DNA of 64,000 nucleotides from Progne subis subis (taxonomy: Eukaryota > Chordata > Aves > Passeriformes > Hirundinidae). A model generated the notes under the pieces. That model saw nothing but the letters and a program-made list of their open reading frames with translations, was not told the origin of the DNA and searched no databases. Every line of letters starts with the position of its first letter. Position 1 is the first letter of the stretch. Positions 37,926-48,468 of this stretch are shown here, in pieces. The position numbers and the translations under genes were made by a program. Where the stretch lies: contig JAKJHU010000037.1 of the NCBI GenBank assembly GCA_022316685.1, forward strand, positions 21,599,188 to 21,663,187, written 5' to 3'.

Positions 37926-39132
37926 AGTCCAAGCAGATGCAATGAGTTTGTCAGGAATCCTTATTTCAGGGAGGTCCAGTCATACCAGCTCTGGGATAAT
38001 GGGGTGTGTTTCTCTTCAACAGATGAGTGAAAATCTGTGGTTGCTTTCTAATGAAAAGTTTATTCTTCATTGCAAGATGAATCCGTGGTTTTCACCTGTG
38101 ATCTTAGGGTTAATAGGTTTATTTCCTTATCACCATGCATTGCAAGGATAATTTCTAACATCTTTTTGCTGTGTGGTAGCAGTCAGGATGAGTTAAATGT
38201 TGGCAGTTTTTACAGCACGGAACTGTTTTTCCTCTTAATCACGCTTTGAGCAAATTCTACTTAGTCTATACCACATATGATATGTGGGAATATTACTTGA
38301 TTAATGCTATTTGCCTAGTATATGACTCACCAACAGTGATTGAATTTTGACGTCGGATATTTTCATATTTAAGCCGTTACTCAGGCGTGTGGAGTTTTTT
38401 TCAGTTTTCCGCTTTGTAGTGGGACTAAAATGGGGTCAGTCAGTAAGTTTCCTTTTTTGATTGAATTTTTGCCTTTCCTGTCCCATTAATCAGGATAACT
38501 GACTGGGGGAAAAAAAAAATCCAAAACAACACCTCCATGTTTTAATTGTTTCAACCAAAGTGTTCCTTAGCATTCCACATGGCAGACCTGCTTTTCCAGG
38601 TGGTGTCCTATTGGCAATCTCTTCTTAATGGTGCCAGCCACAACCCTTAAAAATAGACTAGAGGTAAAAACCTAGCTTTGGCTATGTGCATTTTCATTTA
38701 AAAGAAGGATCTTGGGAAGGTTTGTGTATGTCAAGCAAAATCTAGAGTCTTGAAAAAGATGTGCAGCAGCTCAACATCCTAAACTTGAGAAATCACTTCG
38801 CGTATAGGGTGCACAAGACTGTCACTAGATTACTTACACATGTGGCTGCTTTGAGCTGGTCTGACTTCAGTGATGTCTGGTGGTTTTCTCAAGGGAACTC
38901 TACATTATCATCAAAAGAATCTTCTCCACTAGACATAATCACATCAGTATGATCCTGATTGATTTTCTTCAAATGTACTTGCACTGGCATCTTGCAGTAA
39001 GAATATGGCACACAACTGGGAGAAAGTGAAAAAGCTTAGAGAGAAAGGAGATTTGTTTTGGTTTTAAAATTATTTTTTAATGAAGAAGGAAACATACTCA
39101 GCAAACTAATTGGTAGCTTTTCGATGAACAAG

Positions 39133-40085
39133 AATCATAAAATCATAGAATCATAGAGTCATTTAGCTTGAAAGGGATCTTTAATATCATCAAGTCAAAC
39201 CATTAACCCAGCACTGCCAAGACCACCACTAAGACATGTCCCCAAGTGCCACATCTGCACATTTTTAAATACCTGCAGGGTTGGGGACTCTACCACTTTC
39301 CTGGCAGCTGTTCAACTGCTTGACCACCCTTTCAGTGAGGAAAGTCTTCCTAATATTTGATCTAAACCTCTCTTGGCATAACTTAAGGTCATTTCCTCTC
39401 ATGCTTTCACTTGTTACCTGGGAGGTTGACCCCTGCCTGGTTGCAAACTCCTTTCAGGCAGTTGTAGAGAACAAGAAGGTTCCCCTTGAGCCTCCTTTTC
39501 TCCAGGCTAAAGAACCCCAGCTCCCCTTCAGCAGCTCCGTTGCCCTTCTCTGGGCGCTCCACCTCCTCAATGTCTTTCTTGGAGTGTGTGGCCCAGAACT
39601 GGGCTCGAGATGCAGCCTCACCAGTGCTGAGTACAGAGTGATGATCCCTTCCTTAGTCCTGCTGGCCACACTACTGCTGATACAGGCCAGGATGCCACTG
39701 GCCTTCTTGGCCACCTGGGCACAGCTGGCTCATGTCCAGCTGGCTGTTGACCAGCACCCCCAGCTCCTTTTCCATTGGGTCACTTTCCAGCCACTCTTCC
39801 CCCAGCCCGTGGTGCTGCTGGGGTTGTTGTGACCAAAGTGCAGGATCCAGCACCTGGCCTAGCTGAACCTCACACCATTGGCCTCAGCCCATTGATCCAA
39901 CCTGTCCAGATCCCTCTGCAGAGCCTTCCTGCCCTCCAGCACATCAACACTCCCACCCAACTTGCTGTCATCTGCAAACTCACTGAGGGTGGACTTGATC
40001 CAGATTATTGGTTAAAATATTAAACAGGACTGGCCCCAGTACTGAGCCTTAGGGAACACCACTGGTGACTGGCCACCACCATTCA
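39133..40085 (-). mobile_element. CR1-type LINE 3' fragment, about 0.95 kb
   Basis: Starts with repeated ATCATA(A/G)AATCATAGA octamer-like tail units, the characteristic CR1 3' terminus read in reverse. It continues through 'ggctaaagaaccccagctcc', 'tgggctcgagatgcagcctc', 'gctggctgttgaccagcacc' and 'tgtccagatccctctgcaga'. It therefore points to the minus strand. The 183-codon plus-strand frame at 39281-39832 is antisense to the element and not a gene. No intact endonuclease or reverse transcriptase frame was seen. Confidence 0.92.
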
Positions 40086-41242
40086 GCATTCACGTCATTC
40101 AAAGAGAAACATACCCGTGCCAAATCCAGTTTATCAGGAGCACTGTAGAATCAAAATTATTCCTCTAAGAGTCCACGTGGTTAAATAGAATATCTTATTC
40201 TGTCAGAGAAATGCCTGATGTTTTGTTGTGCAATTAGAAATTGGGTCATAAATGTTGTATGTGAGAAGTAACTTTCCAGATCTTCAGACTCACTGTTTTG
40301 AATCCCCAAAGGAAATTCCAGTTTTGTTGTTTAGGTGTAGCTCTCTCCTTGTCCCAGGAGAACCAGAAAAGCAAGGGATTAAGTACCCTGCCTTACAGTC
40401 CAGACACTGCAAATGCTCCCATAGTCTCCAAGGCTTTCTTCTATTGAATGTGGTATAGAGATGTGAGATTCCTGCTCAAAAGAGGCTGGATTTTTAAGTC
40501 TGTAGTTCAGTTGTACTAGCAAGGTTTTATTATGCTGTAATTTCATTCTTACAGGTGAATATTTTTCTCTATAAATAATGCTCATAATTTCAGCATATTG
40601 TTACCATAAAATATAATGCACTCTTTATTGGCTTCTCATAAAAATCTGAATATATTTTTTCTTGCCAAAACTAACGAGGCCCTTTTTATTAGTCCAAAGT
40701 ATCTTTGGCATTCCCTTCTTACGCACACACTTAAGACTGTGAGCCAGATCTAATCTCTGTTAAATCTGTATAAATTAAGAATAACTCCATTGTTAGTGGA
40801 ATTTAATCTGCATTATTGTTTTCAGAAGGGATTGGGTCTTCTTATTGGTTTCTATTTTCTAAATATCAATATCAAGCTATTCGACCTGATGATTTTTATA
40901 GCTGTTTATTGCCAAGAAAACATCAGAGGAACAGAAAGAAAGCAAAGCAAGCAAAAACAAATCAGAAAAACAGTAAAATCCAAACCAAAAGAACCGAGCC
41001 TGTTTGGAAAGTTAATTGTACAATTATCTACTTTCTGGTATTGTTACAATGTAACACTGCTGTACTGTCATCCCTTGTTGGGTGGACAAAGGAGAAAGGG
41101 AGTGAGATTGTTGGAAGAGCTGATTCTTGCTCTGACAAGTCTTCAGATGTGGGTCAGAAAGGCTCAAACCTGCTGTGAAGCCAGGAGGGACTGTGTTTGC
41201 TGGCTTAACACTAGCATTTTGTAAGAATTCCGTGTTCTGCAG

Positions 41243-41336
41243 GTACTGTTGTTGGAGTTAATGAGAGCACTGCTTTCTCCTGGCCTACATGCAACAGATG
41301 TGGCAATGGAAAGTTGGAACTGTGTCCCCAGGACAG
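41243..41336 (+). CDS. SPIDR: SPIDR exon with first half of zinc ribbon
   Basis: After completing a glycine codon the frame reads TVVGVNESTAFSWPTCNRCG, then NGKLELCPQDR. The acceptor is 'gtgttctgcag' and the donor is CAG|GTGAGA with two bases carried. The first CX2C pair is encoded at 41290-41292 and 41299-41301. The human protein, as I recall it, has SWPTCDHCGN at this place, which makes the identification firm. Confidence 0.95.
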
Positions 41337-42912
41337 GTGAGAGTCAGCATGCTCCAGAGCACTCCAGGTGTTTTGTAGATGTAGCCATAACAGCAGCAGG
41401 TGATGCAATGATTCCTGCAGGCACAGGCTGCACTTTGCTCCTTCCTAGAGCTAAGACGTAGTATTTTTATTGCTGATGAACTGATAAAACCTGAAAGATT
41501 ACATTAATATATTAAGAAAGATACAAGTAGATATGAAATTGTTTGATTTTGCAGTTATTACTATTTTTTAAACCAGTTGCGCTTATTAAGGTTTCATAGC
41601 CCACTGCATTATAATATCAATTTTAATAAATATGCCCCAAAACCACAGGTCTGATTTTAAGTTCTTTTAGAAGTAGGTACATGTGTTTCGTGTGTCTTGC
41701 CTTGTCAATCCGTGTATCCCCAGTTCACCTCATTTTTGTACTGGACTAGGATCTCTGCTACAGTTTTTCTAGGTATGAAAGAGTTGCATTTCAGACCTAT
41801 TAAATTAGTCACCTTTCGAAGGAGGATGTTGAATAATTCTGGCAGTATGTCTGAATGTGAAGACTGATCCTACGGGATCTGTTGCCACCTGAAATGCTGA
41901 ACGTGTGTCACAGTGACACAAATTTGGAAAGCCTCCCCTGCAGCTGCCTAGCCAGCTTGTGCTTGCAGAGTGTGAGATACCTGGTGGAACAAAAACCCAA
42001 GGGATGAGAGCAGAGGAAGGAAGGAAGGAAGGAAGGAAGGAAGGAAGGGAGGAAGGGAGAAGGAAGGAGAAGGAAGGAAGGAAGGAAGGAAGGAAGAGGA
42101 AGGAAGGAGGAAGGAGAGGAGGAGGAGAGGGAGGGAAGGAGGGAGGGAGGGAGGGAGGGAGAGAGGGAGGAGTTTCTACTGAAAAAGCTTACAAAAAGCA
42201 TAAGGAGAAGTTGGGTTGATCTTACTGAAATAGATAATATATTCCTAAAGATGGGAAGATTTGCCCTTTATGCTTTGTTGTACAAAAAGGCTGAAAATCT
42301 AAACCAGGTGTCCTATTATACTGTCATGCACAAAATAAGGATGCGTCTATGTTCACATGGTAGTGTAGTCCAATTAAAAAAGTATCTCACCTGTGAAGGA
42401 CACTTTTGCCTCATTTGGAGAACAAATGAAGTATCAATATTTGTTTAAGAAGTGCTTCCAACAAGCACTTATAACTGAGCTTAATTTTGTGCATGACTTA
42501 AGTGTGCCCTGAAAACATTGAACGTTTGCTGAATGAGGGCCTAAGTCAATAATTCACTTTGGCCAAATCTATACTACAAATTTTCTTTTGCCATAACTTT
42601 TAGGAGGTTATGAGATTAATATTTGCTTAAGTGAGGTGATTATAAATAGCAACCTCTCCCCATGCTTCCAGAAATTATAAAAGGAAGATCCTTTTGCCAG
42701 AAGAGTTTAGGTCCTCCAGGAGAGTTACTGCCAGCAGAAGAATTCTATTTCCTATTATCAACTGAATCTCTACTAGGGCTTTGCTACTAAAAGTCTACCA
42801 ACAAGCAAAGTATTTTAGAGAATACACTAATTGGGGTTTTATTTCTTTTGATTTATGATTGATAGCTTGTTCATTTCTCCATGTTTTCCCATCATTATTT
42901 TGTGTGTTTCAG
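41337..42912 (+). other. SPIDR: SPIDR intron, about 1.6 kb
   Basis: Phase-2 intron splitting the zinc ribbon. It holds a strongly strand-asymmetric polypurine block at about 42013-42172. Nothing else was recognised. Confidence 0.85.
42013..42172. repeat. Polypurine microsatellite block (GGAA/GGGA/GAGG)
   Basis: About 160 bp of purines on the plus strand. It begins with a (GGAA)-type array, passes through GAAGGAGAAGG variants and ends in (GGGA) repeats. It reads as charged K/E/G/R low complexity on one strand and S/P/L/F on the other. The open frames spanning it are not genes. Mirror-like polypurine runs can adopt triplex DNA and the GGGA part has G-quadruplex potential. Confidence 0.95.
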
Positions 42913-43027
42913 AGAATTGCTATACTGCAACCAGTGCTCTGAAGTTGTCACAACACCAATTTTGAAAATGCAGCTGGAAGTCTTCTTGAGTTGTCCATCC
43001 CTATCTCAAAGTACAGTAAAAGTAAAG
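42913..43027 (+). CDS. SPIDR: SPIDR exon with second half of zinc ribbon
   Basis: The first base completes arginine, then the frame reads ELLYCNQCSEVVTTPILK, MQLEVFLSCPSLSQS and TVKVK. The second CX2C pair is encoded at 42926-42928 and 42935-42937. Sixteen residues separate it from the first pair, the same spacing as in my recollection of human SPIDR. The acceptor is 'tgtgtgtttcag' and the donor is AAG|GTATGG, ending in phase 0. Zinc binding is inferred from the cysteine pattern. Confidence 0.95.
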
Positions 43028-43535
43028 GTATGGCAAGAAATCAGCGTGGGTGTATCAGGTGCAGTGAGACTAGGTGTGTAGACACATAAGTATTCTAAGC
43101 CACACTTCTATGGACAGTACTGGCAGAAGACAAATTAAAATATGTAAGACTATCCCATAATTTAATCTAATACTAAACTTGTGTTTCGCTGGGCTAAGAA
43201 CCCAGTTCCAAGATCTTGCTCAAATAATGCAGTACATTGAGCTTACCCTGAGGTTTACAAACTGTTCTATGGCCCAGATTACCCTGAGGTTTATAAACTG
43301 TTCTACGGCCCAGATTAACGGATTTGTTAGGTTGGGCCTTTGGAAACCTCAGTCTACACAGTCTAAGAGGAATGTGTACTTTTAGACTTCCATTCTGAAC
43401 ATCTTTTGGGTCACCTCTTCTCTGCTTTCTTGGCCAGAGAAACAAAACTCTTTGATATTAAAATGATTAATTTTTGCCCTATGTGACTGCAAACAGAACA
43501 TCTTTGCACACTTAAAGATTTTTGTCTCGTTCCAG
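43028..43535 (+). other. SPIDR: SPIDR intron, 508 bp, with minisatellite
   Basis: Phase-0 intron whose main feature is a two-copy 36-bp tandem duplication at 43243-43314. Confidence 0.9.
43243..43314. repeat. Two-copy 36-bp tandem duplication
   Basis: Units 43243-43278 and 43279-43314 are adjacent and differ at only two positions (both C/T). Each unit starts 'ttaccctgaggttta' and ends 'ggcccaga'. High identity implies a recent duplication. Confidence 0.95.
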
Positions 43536-43589
43536 CTGTTGCAAAGGACAATCTCTTCTCTCCTGACGTCCCCTGCCAGTGAGGATGGG
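43536..43589 (+). CDS. SPIDR: SPIDR exon (18 codons, ISSLLTSPASEDG)
   Basis: Reads LLQRTISSLLTSPASEDG with acceptor 'gtctcgttccag' and donor GGG|GTAGGT, phase 0 to 0. It parallels LLQNSISSLL...EDG in my recollection of the human protein. Confidence 0.95.
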
Positions 43590-45987
43590 GTAGGTACAAT
43601 GAATGCTGACCAAAGAAAGTTAAACTACAGATATAAATGTAAAGGCAGAGTACCAATGCGTTGGCAGGTCAGCCGTGACTTTTCGTGGCAGGGTCTTGAA
43701 AGTGTCCAGTGATGGAGATTCTGACTTTCCAGGCAGTTCACTTCAGAACTGCACTAGGAGTGGTGAGAGATTTCACTGCAAGTGAAATGATTTTTTCTTT
43801 CCCATGGCCAGGCTGTGATTTGAGTGGGCTGTGTCCTTTGGCAATCCCACCTTCCAGCTGCCGATGCCCTGCCATCTCATCAGACTCACACCCACCTTTT
43901 CAGAAGGGGGATGTTGGAGGTGGGCTGTGCAGCTTCAGCTCAGCTGTGGATCTGCAGAGCTACCTGCAAACAGCACTCAGAGCTGCCACAAGCAGAGCTG
44001 GACTTGACTCCGTTCTCTGGCTGAGGATCCAAAGACAGCAAAGATAGCCTCCAAGCAGTCCCACCTTGTGGGTCTGGTCTTCTAAATCCTGTAAGCCACA
44101 ACCACTTTGTGACAGCACAACACTGAAAGTACTGGCAGGTGGAAATAGTAGAAGAATTTGCAAAATTCATGCAAGATATTCCTTCATAATTGTATGAATG
44201 AAACACACGTGAGCCGTGGGGATCCATGGGCTAAAGTACAGTTTATGTAATCGTGAAGTAGTTGCTCCTTTAATCTGAGATATCAAAAGAACCTTGACAC
44301 TTGGCACAGTGACCCAGATTTATCATGGCTGAGGGAGGCACCTGGGTAGGTGCTTGGCTGGCATTGGCTGCTGGATGGTCAGCAGCCTTCAGAGAGTCAT
44401 TAAGTCCAATTAGGATTCCAAGATTTTCCCTCTCCCTTGCACGTGAATGCGAGCAAAGGTCGGTTTGTTGTCTTGTTTAATCATCCCAGTTAAATATCTT
44501 CAGTTAGGTGATACGTACTGGGGTCAGTTTGCTTTCCCCATCTTACAAGTTTTCCAGCATTTTGCTGTTACATGCTCCATGCTTTTAGTGGGATTCGTGG
44601 GTCATTATTTATAGTGGAAAGTTACTCTGAAGATAATAAATTCTTTTTCTCGTGCTGGAGGAGGGTGTATATTTCATTTAAGCAAAGAGATACAAGAAAT
44701 TTCCGAAACGCATTTGCTCCTTTAATAGCAGTCAAGTCGTGCTGAGTTTTATAGGATGTGTCTGGTTTGGTTACAGAGTGGCAAAATATAGTTCTTTTTC
44801 GAGTTATTAGAAATCAAACAACCTCTTTTTCATGTTTCAGTGTGTATAGTGCCAGTATTTAAAAGTCTAGCAACTCAGACTTTTTTTTTCCCCTGGCTGA
44901 AACACAGGGATAAAGATTAGTCACAAGAAATACCACTTGAGGTGGCATTTTTTTGCCAGTGCTGCTAAAGTTTCCAAGGGTGTAGCTTTGTAATCAATTC
45001 TTTTGGCAGGGAGGTTGGTTTTAGCAGTCACTGGCCCCGGCCACTTGTTCCTCACCTTGTGGCAGCCCTTCTGTTACACCAGCAGAGTTGTTTGTGCAGC
45101 TGCACAGTGAACTGGACTGCAGAACCGGTCTGGGGTAAAAATAATCTAGGGGGAAAAAAAAAAAGAAAAAAGATTGTTTATACCTTGAACCAGGCAACAC
45201 CATGGGCATCACATACCTGTACAGAAGCACAGCGCAGATGAAGGCAGGGGCACAGTCAGAGGCTGGCTGTAGGCAAGGCTATTAAGGAAAGAAATGGATG
45301 TGAACCTGCCATCTGAGATACCCTCTCAGGTGAAATATCAGCTATGAGTGTTACCAGTTCTCATGTTAACTGTGCTGTCACCTCTCAGTGCAGCCACGCC
45401 AGCCTCGCACCTCTCTCCTCCATGCAGAGCACAGCCTCTGCACATTCGCGCAGGCACAACTCGTGGGTGAAATCCCGGTCGGACCATTGAACAGCAGGGA
45501 CTGCGTGGTGCTGGTGGTGGCAATGCAGGAACAACAAAAAGTTAAAAGAGGGGAGAGGGAGGAGATTAGGAAGGGTTACAAAATGTTGTTTCCTTTAGTG
45601 GATCAGTTAGCACAGGTAATCAATGTATAGTATGTATGTACGCATCGCCAGCACACATGAAGTCCTGCAAGTGTCAGAAAGGAAGATAAAGGGAGCGTGT
45701 TTAGGTGCTTCAGCAAATCTGAATTTAAAGTCACAGTAACTTTTTTCTTTTTTAAACAGCTCATTTTTAAAGCCTGGTAGAGCAGCAACTGAGACAGGAG
45801 TGTGATCTAATTATTGAAAATCTAATAGATTCATTTTTTCCATTAGTTCTAATGCATTTTTCGAGTCCTTTTAAAAAAAAAGTCTGTTGGAAGAGGATCT
45901 TGCATGCTGCATCTTCCCAGCTGAATGCTGCCTAGAACAGAACGTCCAGCACTGTTTGTTTTACTCACCATGCTTTTATTCCTGCAG
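43590..45987 (+). other. SPIDR: Last SPIDR intron, about 2.4 kb
   Basis: Phase-0 intron. GC-richer patches at about 43800-44050 and 45370-45530 produce overlapping chance frames on both strands. No repeat family was recognised. Confidence 0.85.
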
Positions 45988-46122
45988 ACTTATGAGGTGC
46001 AGAGTGTGCTGGGAAAGGAGGTGGGGTTATTGAACTGCTACGTCCACTCCGTAACCAGTCGCCCCAACTGTGTAGCGCTGGAGGAAATTGCTCTTCTGGA
46101 AGTTGCAGCAGGACAGAGTTGA
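45988..46122 (+). CDS. SPIDR: SPIDR terminal coding exon and stop
   Basis: Forty-four codons read TYEVQSVLGKEVGLLNCYV, HSVTSRPNCVALEEIALLE and VAAGQS, then TGA at 46120-46122. The acceptor is 'cttttattcctgcag'. The core SVLGKEVGLLNC matches my recollection of the human C terminus, and the end is close to the human length. Confidence 0.96.
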   Translation, partial: TYEVQSVLGKEVGLLNCYVHSVTSRPNCVALEEIALLEVAAGQS

Positions 46123-46491
46123 ACTCTAGTCAGCTATTACAGTATCTGTGGACTTTGTAATGTGATTATCTGTTAACTAGTGCCACAGATAATGCCTAAT
46201 GCAAGTGTGATAAGCATTAAGATGGTTTATTAAAACTGTGATTTATAAAGCACTTTGTGCTAACGCTGAAAAAATATCCATATATTGTTCAACTTTCTGA
46301 ACTCGTATTTTTCTGATCAGTGCAGAATCTAAGAATACAATTTTTGTCGTGTTTGCTGTTATGTAACATGAAACATATTTTTCTGGAAGTTTTGAATGGT
46401 TGTGATTTTTTTAAATAATACTGTATTTATTATGTGCCAATGGAAAATATTTTATTGATATTTTTGAAATAAATACCTTGCTATGGGCAGC
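46123..46491 (+). other. SPIDR: SPIDR 3' untranslated region
   Basis: AT-rich sequence from the stop codon to the expected cleavage region, about 18 bases past the AATAAA at 46468-46473. Several ATTTAT-like and TTTATT stretches are present. The exact cleavage point is inferred. Confidence 0.75.
46468..46473 (+). terminator. SPIDR: SPIDR poly(A) signal AATAAA
   Basis: Canonical hexamer about 345 bases after the stop codon, followed by GT-rich 'caaatgttggtttaag' at 46491-46506, which fits a downstream element. Confidence 0.8.
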
Positions 46492-47975
46492 AAATGTTGG
46501 TTTAAGCTGAGTTTTATCAGGGTCTCCCAGGCCTGCTGCGAAACGCTGCGTGGTGTGTTGGGTTCTGCATTATCACTTTGCAATAGTTGTTATAAAGACA
46601 GAGATTTGGACACATATAAAGTTAATGTTTTACAGCTAATTGGTCTCTCAGCGTAGAAGTTGTGTGTTATCTGTAGCTTCCCACAAAGCGGGTGTTTCAT
46701 TATTGTTTCTTTTATGGGTAAGGAGCAAACTGCGTTGTAGGCTGCACAACTACTCTCACCCGGACTGTGGAGACTGCAGATCAGATAAATGCCAAAATCT
46801 TCTCTGTGTGCATTGCAAGAGTTAATATAAGGATTAGAGACTGCATGGTTTTTCCCCCCTTACTCTTCCAGAGTGTTTAAAAGCCTCTTACAGGTCACAG
46901 GAGGAGGAGGAACAAGTGGTTTTGCACAGGTCCCATATGTGATTAACCAGCAGAAGACTGCCACACTGGCCATTTCTGCAGCTCAAGCCAGTAAGTGAAA
47001 AACCTTATGGACGTCACGATTACTCAAAGAATAACCCAGTTTTTGATTTCCCCTTTTTCCCCCACCTCCTCCAAGCATTTCAGTCTCTTACTGGCCTCCC
47101 TGTAAGGAAAAAGCCCACTCCTGTGTAGAGGTCTGTATGTCAGACTGGGGTTGCCCCTTCAAAACCACTTAAGACTTGAGTCTCTGAGAAAGCTGGAGGT
47201 GCTTTTTGTGTCAGGCCATTTTTCTGCCAGTGCCCTGCAGATGCTGTAGGTGCTCTAACGCTGCACTACTGAAATCTAGACAAGTTGCCAGATCTTCTGT
47301 GATCTGTTCGCTCACTCAGCGACGAGCTCTGTCACTAGCAGGGGCCAGTGAAAGTCTTTGAGTGGCAGTTGCCCACTCTCACTTTCTCTAGCCAGGATCA
47401 GTGAAAGTGTCCAGCTCCTGCAGTGGGCTGATGCCTGAGGGTGCATCAACACCTCTGGGACTCACTACAGCTAGTCCCAGCTCTGGAACACGTTAGTATA
47501 GGCGCAACTTGGCATTATCTGGAATGGAAGCCCCTTGGGAAGTTTTTTTAACAGGAATTTTAACTAGTGGTGTTCTTTTAATGGTGTCCTTGTTGCCAGG
47601 TCTCTTTTTTAAACAGAGTATAAGGTATTTCTGGCAGAGCCCTGGTCACAGAGCGGTCTCTCCTGCTGTGCAGCTGCTCGGTCCCACCAGCGCCACGGCA
47701 ACCCCTGACTCAGCACTCCGGCTCAGCGATGCGGCTCCGAGGGGAGCGGACCTCGCAGCCGCCGCGGCCGAGGGCTCTCACGGTTGTTCCCGCCCTGCAT
47801 CGCTCTCTGGATGCTTTGGGAAGTAACGCGGCGCCCCTGGGCCCGCGCTTGCCCTCACCTCCCCTCTGGGCCCCCCTCGCCGTGTTCCCCGCCCGTGATC
47901 GGCCCCTCCCGCGCCGCACAGCTCCCCGCCGCCAGCCCGCTGCTGTCACGACACAAAGCAAACGAGTGCAGAGTT
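46492..47975. other. Tail-to-tail spacer between SPIDR and CEBPD
   Basis: About 1.5 kb between two converging 3' ends. The left part is ordinary. The right third (about 47640-47950) is a distinct GC- and CpG-rich block beyond the CEBPD poly(A) signal, carrying a TGACTCAGCA motif at 47706-47715. Frames in this block are open on both strands but show no domain. Confidence 0.7.
47706..47715. promoter_or_regulatory. AP-1/MARE-like site TGACTCAGCA
   Basis: Contains the full AP-1 heptamer TGACTCA extended by GCA on one side, the half-extended form bound by CNC/small-Maf and AP-1 dimers. It lies about 280 bp beyond the CEBPD poly(A) signal in CpG-rich DNA. Function is inferred from motif and context only. 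Confidence 0.35.
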
Positions 47976-48468
47976 GGATTTAAAATGCTTTTCTTTATTC
48001 TTAGAAATGCTGTAAAAATTGATATAAAAGGTCGAGCATGCTCAGTCTTTTTTTTTCTTTTTTGTGGTTTTTTTTTTTCATCCTACTGTCTAAAATACAT
48101 GGGATTTTGAATCATTTTTTTTTTAACAGATGTACCATAGCTGCATCGGTATTGACTAAAATGTAGAAAAGACGAAAACTACCATTACAAAAATAATTTA
48201 AGGGGAGAGAAGAAAAAAATATATATATATTTAGCTTTTTTTCCCTTTTTCGCAAGTTTCGTGGTGAAAGACCCAGGCATCGCTCCACGTCGCCGCCGCA
48301 TTCCGAGCGCGGCCGCGGGCCGGCAGGTCCCGCCGCGGCTCCGCGCCTCCTGCCGCGCCCGGCCCGGCCCGGGGCGCCGCGGCACGGCCCGGCGAGGCTC
48401 GGCACGGCCCTCTGAGGTATTTATCCACCGTCTCCCGGAGTCCGACTCTCCGTCCCGCTCCCCCCCGG
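47976..48468 (-). other. CEBPD: CEBPD 3' untranslated region
   Basis: Starts GC-rich next to the stop codon and turns AT-rich beyond about 48240. It includes an ATATATATATA stretch (about 48220-48232), A-rich runs and T-rich coding-strand segments. AU-rich 3' UTRs are usual for immediate-response genes such as CEBPD and may speed mRNA decay, but no exact ATTTA array was counted. Confidence 0.7.
47994..47999 (-). terminator. CEBPD: CEBPD poly(A) signal AATAAA
   Basis: The plus strand reads TTTATT, giving AATAAA on the coding strand about 470 bases after the stop codon. Cleavage is expected around 47975-47985. Confidence 0.75.

Larger units (their letters stand above)
35861..41242 (+). other. 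SPIDR: SPIDR intron, about 5.4 kb
   Basis: Phase-1 intron. It contains an imperfect tandem duplication (36387-36467), a short CR1 fragment in plus orientation near 37860-37925 and a long minus-oriented CR1 (39133-40085). The exon-like stretch 36137-36204 (EPSVHTSLVDVGNNELYQYF) ends in a stop and is out of phase with its neighbours, so it was not called. Confidence 0.8.
3157..46491 (+). other. SPIDR: SPIDR locus, 3' half (gene span seen in window)
   Basis: The span runs from the first plausible exon to the poly(A) region. SPIDR (KIAA0146) is a nuclear scaffold that links BLM and RAD51 in homologous-recombination repair, from knowledge of the human protein. It was identified by the C-terminal exons: the zinc-ribbon pieces SWPTCNRCGN and LYCNQCSEVVTTP, the segment ISSLL-SP-EDG, and the last exon VLGKEVGLLNCYVHSVTS. 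These closely resemble my recollection of the human C terminus. Placed exons are 3157-3237 (tentative), 19158 or 19177-19316, 28619-28706, 31038-31181, 31277-31336, 34508-34707, 35708-35860, 41243-41336, 42913-43027, 43536-43589 and 45988-46122. Phases join at every step from 19316 onward except 34707 to 35708, where one extra base is present. The N-terminal part lies off the left edge or remains unassigned. Confidence 0.93.

Noticed and set aside
39281..39832. 183-codon plus-strand frame
   Set aside because: Lies antisense within a CR1 LINE fragment.
41908..42219. Low-complexity frames rich in S/P/L/F or K/E/G/R
   Set aside because: Translation of the polypurine microsatellite on either strand.
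45338..45640. GC-rich frames on both strands in the last SPIDR intron
   Set aside because: The flanking exons join perfectly without it, and no domain was seen.
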